NCBI RefSeq assembly: GCF_017562075.2
Contig: NC_054083.1
Coordinates: 40,717,255-40,781,254 of the forward strand
DNA length: 64,000 nucleotides
Reading direction: 5' to 3'
Source of the DNA: Anopheles merus
Taxonomy: Eukaryota > Arthropoda > Insecta > Diptera > Culicidae
Positions 55,696-64,000 of this stretch are shown here, in pieces. The notes below the pieces were generated by a model, which was not told the DNA's origin, ran no database searches, and saw only the letters and a program-made list of their open reading frames with translations. Both the position numbers and the translations under genes were made by a program. Numbering within the stretch: the first letter of the stretch is position 1; each line of letters opens with the position of its first letter.

Positions 55696-57339
55696 ACTTG
55701 TTGTGCGGAACTGAGACAGCGCACACAACCATTAAGGTCCTTTAAGGTGGGCTTAGAGATAGATGGTACGAAAACAAAGAAAGAACAAGAAGACATAAAA
55801 AGTGGGCGAAGATCAGGTCACCGGAAATGAAAATCGCTTTCGTACAACTCCCGTTCACGCGCGCGCAGGTTAAAATTCCGTTTCGTATATCAATTTGCTC
55901 TGTAGCACGTTTGCTGTACATTTAAAAAACCGCCCGTCTGCAACTCTAACCCTAACCGGTCACAGCGAGGAGAGAAAACGAGATACATTTTAAAGCAAGA
56001 AAAAAGCGCGATTGCTCAGCGCCGAGCAGAAAGAATGAAATGAAACTACAAACTGCCAGAACAGCAACCACGTGGTGTGCGCAAAACCACCTCGTTCGAT
56101 CATCGAATATTATGATCGCGTAGCATGTGCGTGCGCGCCCGCGCGCGCGTGTGTGAAGAAAGTTTGAGGGAACTTGTATAGGCGAGCAGATCATTTTCAA
56201 CTGAAATATTGTGTGTTTGTGTGATTGAGGGTTTTTTTTTTGGTTAAATTTTTCGAGTGGCGAGGAACTAATTCGTGTTATTATTATTATTACGCCCGTT
56301 TGTTTCATAGGAAGAAGGGGGAGAAATACTACGTTGAAGTGGCCGCGTGTACGCGCAGGGAAGATGGATTTAATTATACTCAAAACTCTAAAAACCAGTT
56401 CGACATGAAACACACGTGTGCTGCAAATAAAATATACTTTGATTTCTAATTAATCAAAACAGGGCGTGGTCGGGAAGATGTTCGAAAGAATCTAACCAAG
56501 CATGGCAGCGTAGCACTTACCGGGTACGTAGCGTCCCCAGATTTCCAGCAGCGGCAGGACTCCCCACGGAATGGTGTACGCCCAGATGAGGCAGATGAAG
56601 ATGATGGCCTTCGTCTGTGTAAGCCTTCCCTCGAACGGGCGGGTGATGGTGTTGTAGCTGTAAAATAGCGTTTAGAATATTGCTTGCTTGCTTATTAGAT
56701 GATCTCAAACAGAAACCCCCGTTAAGACATACCGATCGTAAGCGATGAGCGCGTTAGTGGCACCTGCTCCAATTCCTGGAAATGAGATCGAAAAGCACGT
56801 TGCATTCAAAATGTCGCATAAAGCGAGAACCGGCCACCGTTGGGCTTACCGGTAAGAGATCCGACGAAGCCAAAAATCTGGCAACCCAGGTTCCCTAGCG
56901 TGAAGCCTTTCGTGAATGAGTTGTAGATGAAGATCGGCGTCTTGGCCATCATGAAGAAATCACAGATGGCAAGATTAATCACAAACACATTCGAGGGTGT
57001 CCGTAAGGATTTCGCACTACAAACAATCCAAGAGAGGGAGAGAGATAGTACATTGAGGACATTGGTCTACTGGGTACATAGAAGACACGCTTACGCGATG
57101 AAAATCCAAATGACGAGCCCATTGCCGACGAGTGAGAAGATGGTAAAGGCGATGTACAGCAGCCCGAGCAGGTAGTGCAGGGAAGCTTCCGGCTCGGGAA
57201 ACTGCAGCCAGTGCTCGGGGATGTGCACCAGCTCTTCTGGTGGCACGTTCCAGCCGAGATATCGCAGGCCCGATTGGTCCGCGCCAATCAGTGCTTCCGG
57301 TCGGTAGGCGGTTTGGTTGTCAAGCTGGACAAGACCCAT
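52508..57339 (-). CDS. Short-wavelength (UV/blue) rhabdomeric opsin
   Basis: Five minus-strand exons (57339-57095, 57016-56850, 56775-56733, 56657-56521, 53055-52508) join in phase to 379 residues. It is a visual G-protein-coupled receptor that binds a retinal-type chromophore and couples to Gq in microvillar photoreceptors. Seven helices are visible. The chromophore lysine lies in ACACKFVACLDPYVYAISHP. The third helix ends IAYDRYN, and loop 3 has REQAKKMNVESLRSN, the usual insect motif. The ELVHIPEHWL, KSLRTPSN and EGFLTSCTFDY segments place it in the insect UV/blue clade. FFMMAKTPIF carries a lysine at the helix-2 position linked to UV tuning, so a UV (Rh3/Rh4-like) opsin is favoured over blue. 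The Anopheles opsin name would probably be GPROP8, but I am not certain. The 3.5-kb last intron contains sina. Confidence 0.93.
53674..54528 (+). CDS. sina: Seven in absentia, RING E3 ubiquitin ligase
   Basis: Single coding exon of 284 residues inside the last opsin intron, on the opposite strand. Sina/SIAH proteins ubiquitinate substrates such as Tramtrack; in flies Sina is needed to specify the R7 photoreceptor. A Ser-rich N-terminus is followed by the RING finger ([36 protein letters not shown], residues ~43-80). Next come the SIAH zinc fingers ([10 protein letters not shown]...[16 protein letters not shown]...LMMSH) and the substrate-binding domain, almost identical to the fly protein ([36 protein letters not shown]). 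The start [12 protein letters not shown] at 53674 was chosen because fly Sina begins MSNK; the frame stays open upstream to 53461 but is Thr/His-rich and unlike the family. A leading CACCAN repeat sits just before the ATG. Confidence 0.95.
   Translation: [284 protein letters not shown]
55615..55692. repeat. (GA)39 microsatellite
   Basis: Uninterrupted dinucleotide run of 78 bases. In the opsin pre-mRNA it reads as a long CU tract; in a sina read-through transcript it is GA. Confidence 0.97.
56126..56155. repeat. Alternating GC/GT tract with Z-DNA potential
   Basis: About 30 bases of nearly perfect purine-pyrimidine alternation (tgtgcgtgcgcg...cgcgcgcgtgtgtg) with one break at ccc, inside the opsin intron. 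Confidence 0.8.
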
Positions 57340-59071
57340 GACGGTGGTGGTGGAATTGCTTGGCGATGGTGGTACCGGTGTGCTTGGGTGTAGATTTTCA
57401 AATTCACCGGTACTGGTTATTCACCTTTTGTGGACGAAGGAAGGGCACTTGAGATTAGTCTGTCTGTTGGACGATCGGGTTCACAGTCACTGTGGTCACT
57501 ATTTAAATTAAAACCAAACACATGCGCACACACACACACAAACCAATCCACTGTAATCGTACGTTACCTTCCTGTTTTTTCGCAATCGGTGGAACCGTAT
57601 TGACCGATTTTCGGAACCCAAAATCTGGCACACCGCCCTAGACACGCTCGCTGTGCCTACTGACGAGGTGGACGATCGTGGTCAAAGATTTTATAGCCCA
57701 TCAAGCGGGGGACCAGGCACAAGGACGAATCTGGTGGTATATTTGTGAATTGTGACCTGCCTGCAACTTTGCTACCCTTCCCCCACACGTGCCCACCCTG
57801 GTGCACGGTGCTGGCAAATCCTGTCCCGGGGAAAAAGGTAGCAAATAATTTAATCAACGATGGATCAAACCCTGCCCTGCATAACCGGCCAGTTCTCGGG
57901 CGGGGTTCCCGGTGCCGGCTGGCAGTTAGGGCTTCGAAAATACACACACACACATGCTCTGTTTGTCCCCCCCCGGGAGGATTACCGACCGGATTCTAGG
58001 GGGCCAATAGACCGATTGGGGGCCGATTAAATCGAAGGGAAGTAAGTATTTGATTAAGTGGCGTACAGGTTGCCAAAGAATCACATGCGTTCGCGTGTTG
58101 GTTTAATTTAATTACCGGGCCCCCAAAAAATAAGAGCGTCCTACTTTTGTGGGAACAAGGGAAGGGGGATTGAGTCCTTTTTATTGATAAAATACTTTGA
58201 TTCGAGCATTCGATACGGTCAATGCAGTCTGCGTTGGGTGGCTTATTTTTAAACGCGCTCCATACAGTCCGGGACGGGAGGCATTGCCGGTTCCGTTACA
58301 ACCTAGTTACAAGGTGTTGCAGTTAAATGGGCGGCGGGACAAATGGGGATTGGTTTTTGGTTCTCTTTTAGTTCTCAATTTGTTCGCAAAGCCGAAGCAC
58401 ACCGTTCCCGCAGCCATAGAAGTGAAATTTGCGTGATTTTATATCCGATAGTGTTGCAATTGTAGTCCCAATTAAATGGCAAGTATCGGATTTCGGATCT
58501 AACGATAGACGGTGGGCTGACGGAGGGGATGGTATGGTTGTAAGGGATTACTACTAAAATAGTGCCCGTGGTGTTTTGAAGCCGACACGGCCACTTCTAT
58601 TTAACTGCTAGTAAGAAGAGCACGTGGCACGTGGTCGTTACTGTTCGAAAGCCTTCATGAACGTTGTACCTGGATAGGAAGGGCAGTTCTTTTCTTCCAA
58701 ACCTTAGACAATTTGTCGCGTGTAGCGCACGTAACGTATTTCAATTCCCTTCGGAGTGTCGCTCGTTTTACATCGGTCCATCGTCATTTCGGAAACGTGT
58801 TTCCTAATTTAAAAATCTATTTCCATTGTAAAAGCGCATGGCTCTGTGTTTATTTTACATGTAAATGACTTTACGCGCCGTTCCGTTCCTTTCCGTTACT
58901 ACGCAGCAAATTACAGTAGCAATTTGCCCTCAGTACAGTAAGCTTCCTGCGTGAAAGATTCGAACCACAGTATCACCATCTGCAACAGCCAAGTAGTGTT
59001 TGTTGTTGTTGTTGTTGCGGCGAGTTGTTGCCTGAAAGCCTTGCCGCTCTCCCCGGGAGCACAGCATCGCC
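57340..59071. other. Opsin 5' region and DENR 3' flank
   Basis: No coding exon found. The left part should carry the opsin 5'UTR and promoter (TATA box at 57695-57689). Homeodomain-dimer sites of the rhodopsin RCSI/P3 type occur at 57846-57856 (TAATTTAATCA, one mismatch) and 58104-58114 (TAATTTAATTA, perfect to TAATYNRATTA). The right end is 3'UTR of DENR. Confidence 0.5.
57689..57695 (-). promoter_or_regulatory. TATA box of the opsin gene
   Basis: Minus-strand GGGCTATAAAATC. A start about 30 bases downstream would give a 5'UTR near 320 bases unless it is spliced. Fly rhodopsin promoters are TATA-containing, with an RCSI element upstream. Confidence 0.5.
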
Positions 59072-59689
59072 CTAGCGCTTCTGATCGCCCAGATCGTCGA
59101 TGAAATCCTCATCAATTTCGGGCCACTTTTCCGGGATGATGTCAAACAGCTCGTCCTTAACGTCGCCCTGAATCACTATTTCGTCGTCCCCGGTGACGGA
59201 CGAGCCGCACGCAAACTTGGTGCCGAAAAACTTGGCCGCCAGCTTGAGATCGATATCGAACGTCGCCAGACCGGTCACCACCGTGACGGACTTCCGCTTG
59301 CCCCGTGCCGACCGGGACAGCGTTATCTTCTTCGGGACGTCGTCCTTCGCCTTTTTCGTTTTCATCATGCCCTTGCCGCCGCGCTTCTGGGGTTTCTTCG
59401 CGTCGTCCGCGCCATCCCCGGCCGGCTCACCGGCAGCGTTCGAGGTGGCACCTGCGCCGGTGCCACCCTTATCGCCACCACCGCCGCCGCCACCCGTCGC
59501 ACCCATCTTCATGCGCTCGAACTCATCCGGCAGATGCTTTTCCAGCCACTGTTTGCATTTTTCGTAGTCCGGGTAGTACTCGCAGTACTCGAGCGGCATG
59601 GAGCAGTTGCCACAGTACGCTACCGTTAACGGATAGGTTACACCTTCCTTCGGTCCGATGATTAGCCGTTCGGGAATTTCGGACGCCAT
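59072..59689 (-). CDS. DENR: Density-regulated protein (DENR), translation reinitiation factor
   Basis: One coding exon, 205 residues. DENR pairs with MCT-1 to remove deacylated tRNA from post-termination 40S subunits and to promote reinitiation after upstream open frames. The N-terminus has the cysteine-rich segment YCGNCSMPLEYCEYYPDYEKC and the MCT-1-binding region. A linker of Gly, Ala and Lys separates it from the C-terminal SUI1/eIF1-like domain (KITLSRSARGKRKSVTVVTG, AAKFFGTKFACGSSV, EIVIQGDVKDELFDIIPEKW). Start at MASEIPERL (ATG 59689-59687): the open frame upstream crosses a 3' splice site (tttccag at 59722) and is 5'UTR. A 67-bp 5'UTR intron, 59788-59722, is likely. Confidence 0.93.
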   Translation of the reverse strand: MASEIPERLIIGPKEGVTYPLTVAYCGNCSMPLEYCEYYPDYEKCKQWLEKHLPDEFERMKMGATGGGGGGGDKGGTGAGATSNAAGEPAGDGADDAKKPQKRGGKGMMKTKKAKDDVPKKITLSRSARGKRKSVTVVTGLATFDIDLKLAAKFFGTKFACGSSVTGDDEIVIQGDVKDELFDIIPEKWPEIDEDFIDDLGDQKR

Positions 59690-59998
59690 GGCTGTGCTAG
59701 AGTTGCGCGTGTGAAAGGAACCTGGAAACGATGGTTCGGGGGACAATTTTCGTAAGAAACGGACGGGAAATTGGGCTGCGTGTCTTACCTTTTGCTTTGC
59801 TGCAAGCGCGTACTCGCCGAACGAGGTGGAATATATTTATTGTTTACGTTGAACTGTCACTGCTCTGTCAGTCTGTCGTTTCAATTACAGTAGAGTCTCC
59901 GCTGCCCAATCAGAAACGTTCAAATTCATATTGGATTTTTCTTTCCGATTCATTAGCACATGGCAATCGGGGTTTCGCTTTCTATAACTGATTTATTT

Positions 59999-60367
59999 CT
60001 ACATCTGCATTTCGTTCAGATCGGCTTCGATCTTTTTTGTATCCGGTTTGCTTTTGTTCTTTGCCGGAAGAGGTTTCGGTGCGGGTTTAGCAGCCTTCTT
60101 CGACACGATTTGAGCGTGCAGATCCTCAAATTTTTTATCCACCTTTTCGCGCTTGTCGTTGACCTGGATCTGAAAGTTAAATGAAGCCGTGATAAGTTTT
60201 CCATTTATTCACGTTCAGGATGCCTACATTACCTTTTTAAGGTTGCTCGAAACTTCCTTCGTTTTTTTCAGGTTGCCCTTTTTGGCCTGTGATACCGAGA
60301 ACACAGTTTTCGCTTTCTTCGCCAACTGCTTTCGCTGGTCCTTCATCTTGTTCGCTTTCTTGGCCAT
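59999..60367 (-). CDS. Small basic ribosome-biogenesis factor, RBIS-like
   Basis: Two exons, 60367-60233 and 60169-59999, joined in phase 0, give a 101-residue, Lys-rich protein beginning MAKKANKMKDQRK. The spacing VFSVSQAKKG...SSNLKKIQVNDKREKVDKKF resembles human RBIS (C8orf59): MAK start, VF-h-x-S-Q, then NLKKI, then KV-x3-F and a helical tail. RBIS is a nucleolar factor for large-subunit assembly. The assignment rests on recalled family pattern, since proteins this short are easy to misassign. It sits 101 bases downstream of TRMT5 on the same strand, with DENR next. Confidence 0.65.
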
Positions 60368-60394
60368 ACTGTCCCGGATTGTTCTAGCGGTTGC

Positions 60395-60465
60395 CTTCGG
60401 ATGTGGGTGATGTGAAACGAAAAAAGAAAAAAATAAATCAGATTCAAACGTTCTAGGGAACTTAC
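60395..60465 (-). other. Likely 71-bp intron starting 2 bases after the TRMT5 stop
   Basis: Minus strand: a consensus donor GTAAGT at 60465-60460 directly follows TGA-AT. It is followed by a branch-like ctgatt, a long T-rich tract and the acceptor ccgaag at 60400-60395. The size is typical of introns in this window. It would lie in a 3'UTR of TRMT5, in a 5'UTR of RBIS, or in a shared transcript. Confidence 0.55.
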
Positions 60466-60467
60466 AT

Positions 60468-61880
60468 TCACTCGGTCGGTTTATTATTGTCGTTTGAATT
60501 ACATGGTCGCTTGGCCTCTTCCGATTGCGGCGAGTCCTCCTCTTCATGCTGTCGTTTTTTAACCGCAGTGCGACCTAACAGTAAATCTTCCGTAAGGTAA
60601 AAACTAACACGCATCATGTCCTTGTTAGGGGCCACATTGCGCACGAAGGCAATTTCTTTTAGCTTATCCGCCACATCCGTCCCAAGCCAATGTTCTACGA
60701 GCTCGCGTGCGATCTGCTTCTTATCTTCGATCCCTTTCGCAAAGCAGTACACATGCACGAGCGGTTGTTTGCGTAGGACAACATCCTCGCCTTTTAGCAA
60801 CCCTGGAAAGTGTACCAAATGCTCCACCGCCATCGCCGGTAGGTTCATGGTAATGTGAATGTCTCCTTCCATACCCTCATCTGTACACTTTTCCAGCAGA
60901 GCTTGTTTGACCTCGTGCTTAATAAAATCGACCGCATCTTTGTTGTGGCACGTCACGTGTTTGGACACTTTGTTCAATGCACAATTGTTCACCAACGCTT
61001 GGTACGAGTCGGGGTTGAGATCGTTTGCCAGCACCTTACATCCTCGGCGTGCTGCCGGCACGGTGAACGGGCCAACGCCGGCGTAAAGATCGAACAGAGT
61101 GTCGGTTTTGGCGAGCATCTTCACTATCTTCTCGTGCTCGGTAGAAAGTCGAGGGTTCCAGTACACTTTGGAAAAGTCAAACTCAAACAGACATCCATTC
61201 TCCTTCACCGATACGCGATAGTCGGGCTCTCCGCAGAGCAGTTCCATCTGGAAGTTCCGGTAGGTGTTATCGATCGAGAGCGATTTGTTCACCACCGTCC
61301 GACAGTCCGCTATTTTGTCACAAATCACCTGCCCAATCAATTCCTTGTACGGCAGCAGGTGATCCTTCAGGTTCAGATGAATAATGTGGCCAATTTTGCT
61401 AAACGATGAAAGTGCTTCCTTGTCGGCCGGCAGAACGGCTTTGAAAATTTCATCATACTTCCAATTCTCATACTTCAGTTGAATTTCCTCCCAAACCAGC
61501 GCCTCGCTGCCGATGTCTAACTTTTCCAGGTTCAGTTCAGCTAAATCTTCCCACTTCTGTACGGCCAGCGGGTGGAGGGTGATTTTGTACTCTTCCGTTA
61601 TTACCGGCTTGTAGCGTTCCATTTTCAGCAGGTACTTCTTGATAGCCCGACAGATATCGTTCAGATTTTTGTCCTTAGGCACAAGCAGATGAGGCACTTT
61701 GATGGTTTTGGAGAAAGCTGAACGGTCCAGTTGCTTCATTCCCCGCACAGTTGCCGGAGGATGCAGATCCGGACAGAGCATGTTCTTGAAGTAATGCCTG
61801 AGACGTGCAAGCAAAGAGCGATGCGTCGTTTGGAGCCCGGAGTGCGGAAAGAACGTGAGCGCCTTCGTTGTAATAATCAT
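60468..61880 (-). CDS. TRMT5: tRNA (guanine37-N1)-methyltransferase (Trm5/TRMT5)
   Basis: Single exon, 470 residues. Trm5 makes m1G37 next to the anticodon, which prevents frameshifting, in cytosol and mitochondria. Family features: an N-terminal D1-like domain (FSKTIKVPHLLVPK), GHIIHLNLKDHLLPYK, VYWNPRLSTEHEKIV, the S-adenosylmethionine loop DLYAGVGPFTVPAARRG, acidic NDLNPDSYQALVNN, and the catalytic-site motif MNLPAMAVEHL. The start is the ATG at 61880-61878 (MIITTKALTFFP); a further-upstream GTG is not credible. The first 35 residues are basic and amphipathic, with a second Met at NMLCPDL, as in dual-targeted Trm5 proteins. An AATAAA lies within the last codons. Confidence 0.95.
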   Translation of the reverse strand: MIITTKALTFFPHSGLQTTHRSLLARLRHYFKNMLCPDLHPPATVRGMKQLDRSAFSKTIKVPHLLVPKDKNLNDICRAIKKYLLKMERYKPVITEEYKITLHPLAVQKWEDLAELNLEKLDIGSEALVWEEIQLKYENWKYDEIFKAVLPADKEALSSFSKIGHIIHLNLKDHLLPYKELIGQVICDKIADCRTVVNKSLSIDNTYRNFQMELLCGEPDYRVSVKENGCLFEFDFSKVYWNPRLSTEHEKIVKMLAKTDTLFDLYAGVGPFTVPAARRGCKVLANDLNPDSYQALVNNCALNKVSKHVTCHNKDAVDFIKHEVKQALLEKCTDEGMEGDIHITMNLPAMAVEHLVHFPGLLKGEDVVLRKQPLVHVYCFAKGIEDKKQIARELVEHWLGTDVADKLKEIAFVRNVAPNKDMMRVSFYLTEDLLLGRTAVKKRQHEEEDSPQSEEAKRPCNSNDNNKPTE

Positions 61881-62251
61881 TCGCACTCAACAGCACGGAG
61901 TCGAAATCACTTTAAGCTAATTAAATTGCAACAAACGCGAAATAGTTACCTTTTTTTTGGGTTCGATTGGAGCGGAAAACAAACCACGCTGTCTGTTGTT
62001 TACCTTTTCGACTGTTTGACGTTTGACATTGGACGTGCCTCTTAGGTAGTTAGATAACCCACCGCTAGATGGCACTGCGAGCATTAATTCGTTTTATTTA
62101 AAACTACCGTTTTTAGTCTGGGGGCCCATGAGAGCGGCAAATCAAAGATGTTTTACATTTAAATGTACATGGTAATACCAATGTTTTGTACTACACAAGC
62201 TTATCTGATAACAGTGCAATCAGTCATGATCTACCAAATCAAGATTAATCC
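61881..62251. other. Intergenic stretch between cadherin 3' end and TRMT5
   Basis: Short AT-rich stretch with the TRMT5 5' flank on the left and cadherin 3'UTR on the right. No coding exon seen. Confidence 0.45.
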
Positions 62252-64000
62252 CTAGCTTGTGGGGTATTTGTCGAACACTTCAATTCGTTCCACATGATCG
62301 CTAAACTTGATGCTCTTCTTACGATCCTGCTGAGTGGGTGGCTTAGGTTCCGTCTTTTCATTCTCCTGCTCGGTATCTTCCACAATAGCCAACAGATCAC
62401 TGAGTGAGCGTGCATTGGTTATAGGGTCTGCGAAAGAAAGGTTAAAGCAAACACAAGCAAAGAATGTAAATACCAAACTAAACTAAAGGATCATTCCATC
62501 TGCTCTTACGTGTACCACCATTTTCCACCGGTGGTGTGCTTGACGGTGCTTTATGATCATGCTGCACTATTATTGAATCGGAAATGTTCGACGATCGTGA
62601 AAGCGAGGATGTCGAAGAATTGTTCGCTCGTCGTATTTTGTTTCGATAGTAGAGTGCTGCCGCTCCCATGGCAACCACTAGTGTGCCAAAAAATGCAGCA
62701 ACTATAATGTAAGGATAGATCGCAGTTGTATCGGATTCGACGATCTTCGGTTGTGCAGCGTATAAGTCATTTAACTTTGTGAAAGTCATAGTTAAATTGG
62801 CGTCCATGGACTTGAAAGCTCTGTGAAATAGGAGTGAAATAGAAAAAAATCATTTAACTATACTTTGAATTCTTTGCTCATAATTGGCCCGCATTTCATA
62901 CCCTATAAGATCTTCATAGGGCAGCAGTCGATCCTTTTTAAAAGCATACACGATCGCTGTTGTGCTGTATTGTTCGTTTGTCGAGCGTCGCTTTACTTTC
63001 AACTCCTCTCCATCAACCGAGAACACATTTCGAACCGTTTCCATTTGAATGCCCTCCTTAAGGCTGATCTCATTCAACAAGCTTTCAAATGTTTTTGGAT
63101 CAATATTCTTCACTGTCAGCACCACCAACTGTTCATCGGTAGCTTTACGAACGCGAATTTTCACTTTTGATACATTTCCATCCTCAGCTCCGTCACGATC
63201 AGTCGCGATTATTTCCAGCGAGACACTTTCTTCGCTGCCAAGCGCTGATTTTAGTGGGAAAATCACACCAGTTCGTGGATCGATATCGAAGTAATCGTTT
63301 GCTGCCAGCGAGTACCGAATAACAGCGTTGAGTCCTTCGTCCAGATCACTCGCCTCGACTTGAAGCAATCGGTCGGGAAGCATTTTCCGTGCAAGGTAAA
63401 CTGTTGGAAACGCAAACTGCGCATCGTTGGGCGGGAAGCTAAACACAGGGCTGTTGTCATTTACATCATCCACGATGATATTGAGGTGCGTTAGATCAGT
63501 CGAAAACTCAATATCTCTCATCGGTCCTGAACGGTTCCAGTTGGTATGCGATTCTAGTTCCGTTTTAGTCGTCGATGGGACTGGACAAGCTAGTTTAAGC
63601 ACAATCCAAAATTGAGGAAAATCCAAACCACTAAACAGATCTTTATCTTCTCGATCGAATGCTTTCGAGGATAGCGAAGGTATGGTTGCGTCTTGTATGA
63701 AGAAATAATCACCAGGCGTTTGAGATTGTATGCTGTAGGTGCAACTCTCTATCGCGAGAGGAAATATGTCCCGATGTTCGGACATCTCGTTCAAATGCAA
63801 CACACTCAACACTTTGTCTACCGTTGTGGTGGGCACTTCCGGAAGGCTTTCCGGTGGAATATGGACTAATACCACACAGGAAGTCGCTTGTAACTGACTA
63901 CGTTTAGCAACGGCGACAACATTGAGTATTGGTTTCGCTTTTGGAATGTCCCCTAGATCGATCACTTTCAAATCCATCCCAGTATTATTCTCCCACACCG
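62252..64000 (-). CDS. Cadherin, C-terminal part (gene continues past the right edge)
   Basis: Three exons on the minus strand, 64000-62902 (partial), 62820-62510 and 62427-62252, encode the last ~527 residues. Cadherins are calcium-dependent adhesion proteins. Repeat linkers are clear: DVNDNSPVFSFPPND, ASDLDEGLNAVIRYSL, FDIDPRTGVIFP and ATDRDGAEDGN. A membrane-proximal region follows, then one membrane helix (IYPYIIVAAFFGTLVVAMGAAALYY) and RNKIRR as stop-transfer. The cytoplasmic tail is only about 115 residues, Ser-rich, with KKSIKFSDHVERIEVFDKYPTS at the end and no catenin-binding motif that I recognise. It is thus closer to non-classical protocadherin-like insect cadherins. Splice sites were chosen for phase: the donor in ATAGG|GTATGA and acceptor TTTCACAG join GA-F-K-S-M. 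Confidence 0.88.

Larger units (their letters stand above)
54529..56520. other. sina 3'UTR and remaining opsin intron
   Basis: No coding exon. The first part, with several AAT-rich blocks (an aataaa near 54965), is probably sina 3'UTR. The stretch also holds a long GA microsatellite and a GC/GT alternating tract (separate entries). The opsin exon begins at 56521. Confidence 0.5.

Noticed and set aside
58935..59005. Possible tRNA on the minus strand (contains GGTTCGAATC)
   Set aside because: The T-loop-like string is not flanked by a pairing stem and no acceptor or anticodon stem can be drawn.
62819..62863. 45-bp intron in the cadherin gene (donor AAA|GTATAG)
   Set aside because: Too short for this genome; the donor at 62901 gives an 81-bp intron, matching phase and a cleaner acceptor.

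Overview
The window reads as euchromatic DNA from a dipteran, most probably an Anopheles mosquito. The genes are intron-containing with many 67-90 bp introns, the proteins match insect families (NURF301, Sina, an insect short-wavelength opsin, a ZAD zinc-finger protein), glutamine tracts are long, and short TA-flanked MITEs lie between genes. The species name is inference; no search was run.

Left part (1-12.5 kb): a long non-coding stretch with one MITE, then a three-exon PAQR/MMD-type membrane protein (+), a second MITE, an unrecognised small three-exon gene (-), and head-to-head with it a CFAP20-like ciliary protein (+). The centre (12.5-32.7 kb) is one large gene (+), the NURF301/BPTF chromatin remodeller. 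It can be assembled here from 15 coding exons into 3,314 residues with AT-hook, DDT, three PHD fingers and a bromodomain. A 6.4-kb intron separates the exons for the last two PHD fingers and the bromodomain from the rest.

Right-centre (33.9-51.6 kb): Gdap1 (+), a second copy of the TA MITE in opposite orientation, the fat-storage gene Fitm (-) divergent from eIF3l (+), a ZAD-C2H2 zinc-finger gene (+), and two adjacent minus-strand genes. One of these is an 1,820-residue ZCCHC7/Air-type zinc-knuckle protein. The other is a 307-residue protein that repeats part of its C-terminal half (a domain I cannot name). This looks like a local partial duplication.

Right part (52-64 kb): a short-wavelength opsin (-) whose last intron contains the whole seven in absentia (sina) coding region on the opposite strand. 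After it come three same-strand translation-related genes, DENR, an RBIS-like ribosome-biogenesis factor and TRMT5. The last two are so tightly packed that a splice donor sits two bases after the TRMT5 stop codon. The window ends inside a cadherin gene (-), of which only the membrane-proximal ectodomain, membrane helix and tail are present.

I see no tRNA, rRNA, CRISPR or large transposon genes. Exon boundaries were chosen by eye from GT/AG sites, reading phase and family similarity; intergenic stretches were read but not folded or searched.
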